DNA of 64,000 nt, taken from positions 1-64,000 of the forward strand of contig JNEM01011617.1 of the NCBI GenBank assembly GCA_000697335.1, read 5' to 3'. Below are positions 63,455 to 64,000 of the stretch, in pieces. A program made the position numbers and the translations under genes. This DNA comes from Conidiobolus incongruus B7586. Taxonomy: Eukaryota; Entomophthoromycota; Entomophthoromycetes; Entomophthorales; Conidiobolaceae. Positions within the stretch are counted from its first letter, which is position 1. Every line of letters begins with the position of its first letter. The notes under the pieces are model-generated. The model had not been told where the DNA came from and searched no databases. It was given only the letters and a program-made list of their open reading frames with translations.

Positions 63455-64000
63455 TTCAATCAGTATTTTCAAGGATTAAAGATTTACATATTTTAATATA
63501 CTTCCGAATAGTTGGATCAATAACGAATGCAATCAATGTTAATACTCCTGTAAGTACTTTAGTTAATGTCATAAATGGGAATAAAGCTGGAATAGAATAT
63601 CGAGCAAGAGCCAAAAAAAGTAATTCGCTTCAAGTAGAAGGGTAATCAAAGTCTAGGGAGGACTCAGGAAGGATGTTTCAGCAACTTTTTTCTATTTTTT
63701 TGTATTCAAATCGGCACTTTACTAAATTCCATGGTTAACACAGGAATTGATGTATCAAGTAAAAACAATCTTTAAATAGTCATTATCAAATAGATTATGA
63801 TATTGTACAGAAAAGAATTGTATAAAATAAAACAAATATTCTAGATTACAATGGATTATTGGAACCAGAACCATATCCAGCTTTATTGATGGTATCATTA
63901 TAAATACCTAGATTCTCATAAGTAATCATAACAGGTGCAATGGTGAGAAAGATTCCAATCCAAATAATAATCTCAAACATTATAGATGGTTTTTTAAGTT
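63455..64000 (-). pseudogene. 7TM receptor pseudogene, continues beyond the window
   Basis: From the window edge the minus strand reads LKKPSIMFEIIIWIGIFL (start of TM4), then ENLGIYNDTINKAG and GSGSNNPL of ECL2, then broken TM5-TM7 sequence with a readable TKVLTGVLTLIAFVIDPTIRK-like end, where DPTIR is shared with the 55296 gene. Several stops and frame changes are present, the ECL2 cysteine is replaced by tyrosine, and no clear splice donor follows KICKS. It is a decayed close relative of the 55296 gene; the N-terminal half lies outside the window. Confidence 0.87.

Overview
The window reads as a piece of a very AT-rich nuclear genome of an early-diverging fungus, most likely one of the Zoopagomycota (Entomophthoromycotina, Conidiobolus-like). 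The grounds are spliceosomal introns of only 47-55 bp, TATA boxes close to the start codons, Tc1/mariner transposons, a nuclear-type tRNA-Arg(ACG), secreted CHAP hydrolases, and an expanded family of seven-transmembrane (7TM) receptors resembling the class A-like receptors I remember from Conidiobolus gene sets. The placement is inference from memory, not a search result. Coding sequence stands out by eye as islands of higher GC in a background that is almost all A and T.

Region 1 (1-2.8 kb) is a transposon nest: a decayed Tc1-like element (DD34E type) interrupted by a complete-length but decayed mariner-like element (DD34D type), with one more mariner end beside it. Region 2 (3.5-12.7 kb) holds three related genes for secreted CHAP-domain hydrolases with Q/N-rich linkers: one intact on the minus strand, one pseudogene on the plus strand, and one intact on the plus strand with a 27-bp tandem repeat. 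A tRNA-Arg gene and an internally deleted mariner copy lie between them. Region 3 (12.7-31.2 kb) contains two families of non-coding dispersed repeats, each present as an inverted pair, a receptor pseudogene, two divergently transcribed intact receptors and an isolated GC-rich island of unknown nature.

Region 4 (31-64 kb) is mostly AT-rich sequence without recognisable genes. It carries four more receptor loci that keep full-length exons (one with a premature stop), two receptor pseudogenes, two older mariner copies and two unrecognised gene fragments. All the receptor loci in this part are on the minus strand.

The main re-annotation result concerns the receptors. All six full-length loci share one phase-1 mini-intron just after the seventh membrane segment. 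It separates the membrane core (about 290 codons) from a short exon encoding a 26-28 residue cytoplasmic tail. Reading the genes as single open frames loses or replaces this tail. In the gene at 33981-34988 the intron is 51 bp and stop-free, so the unspliced frame stays open. The CHAP enzymes probably act outside the cell. The receptors are plasma-membrane proteins of unknown ligand, and nothing in the sequence links the two families functionally apart from proximity.
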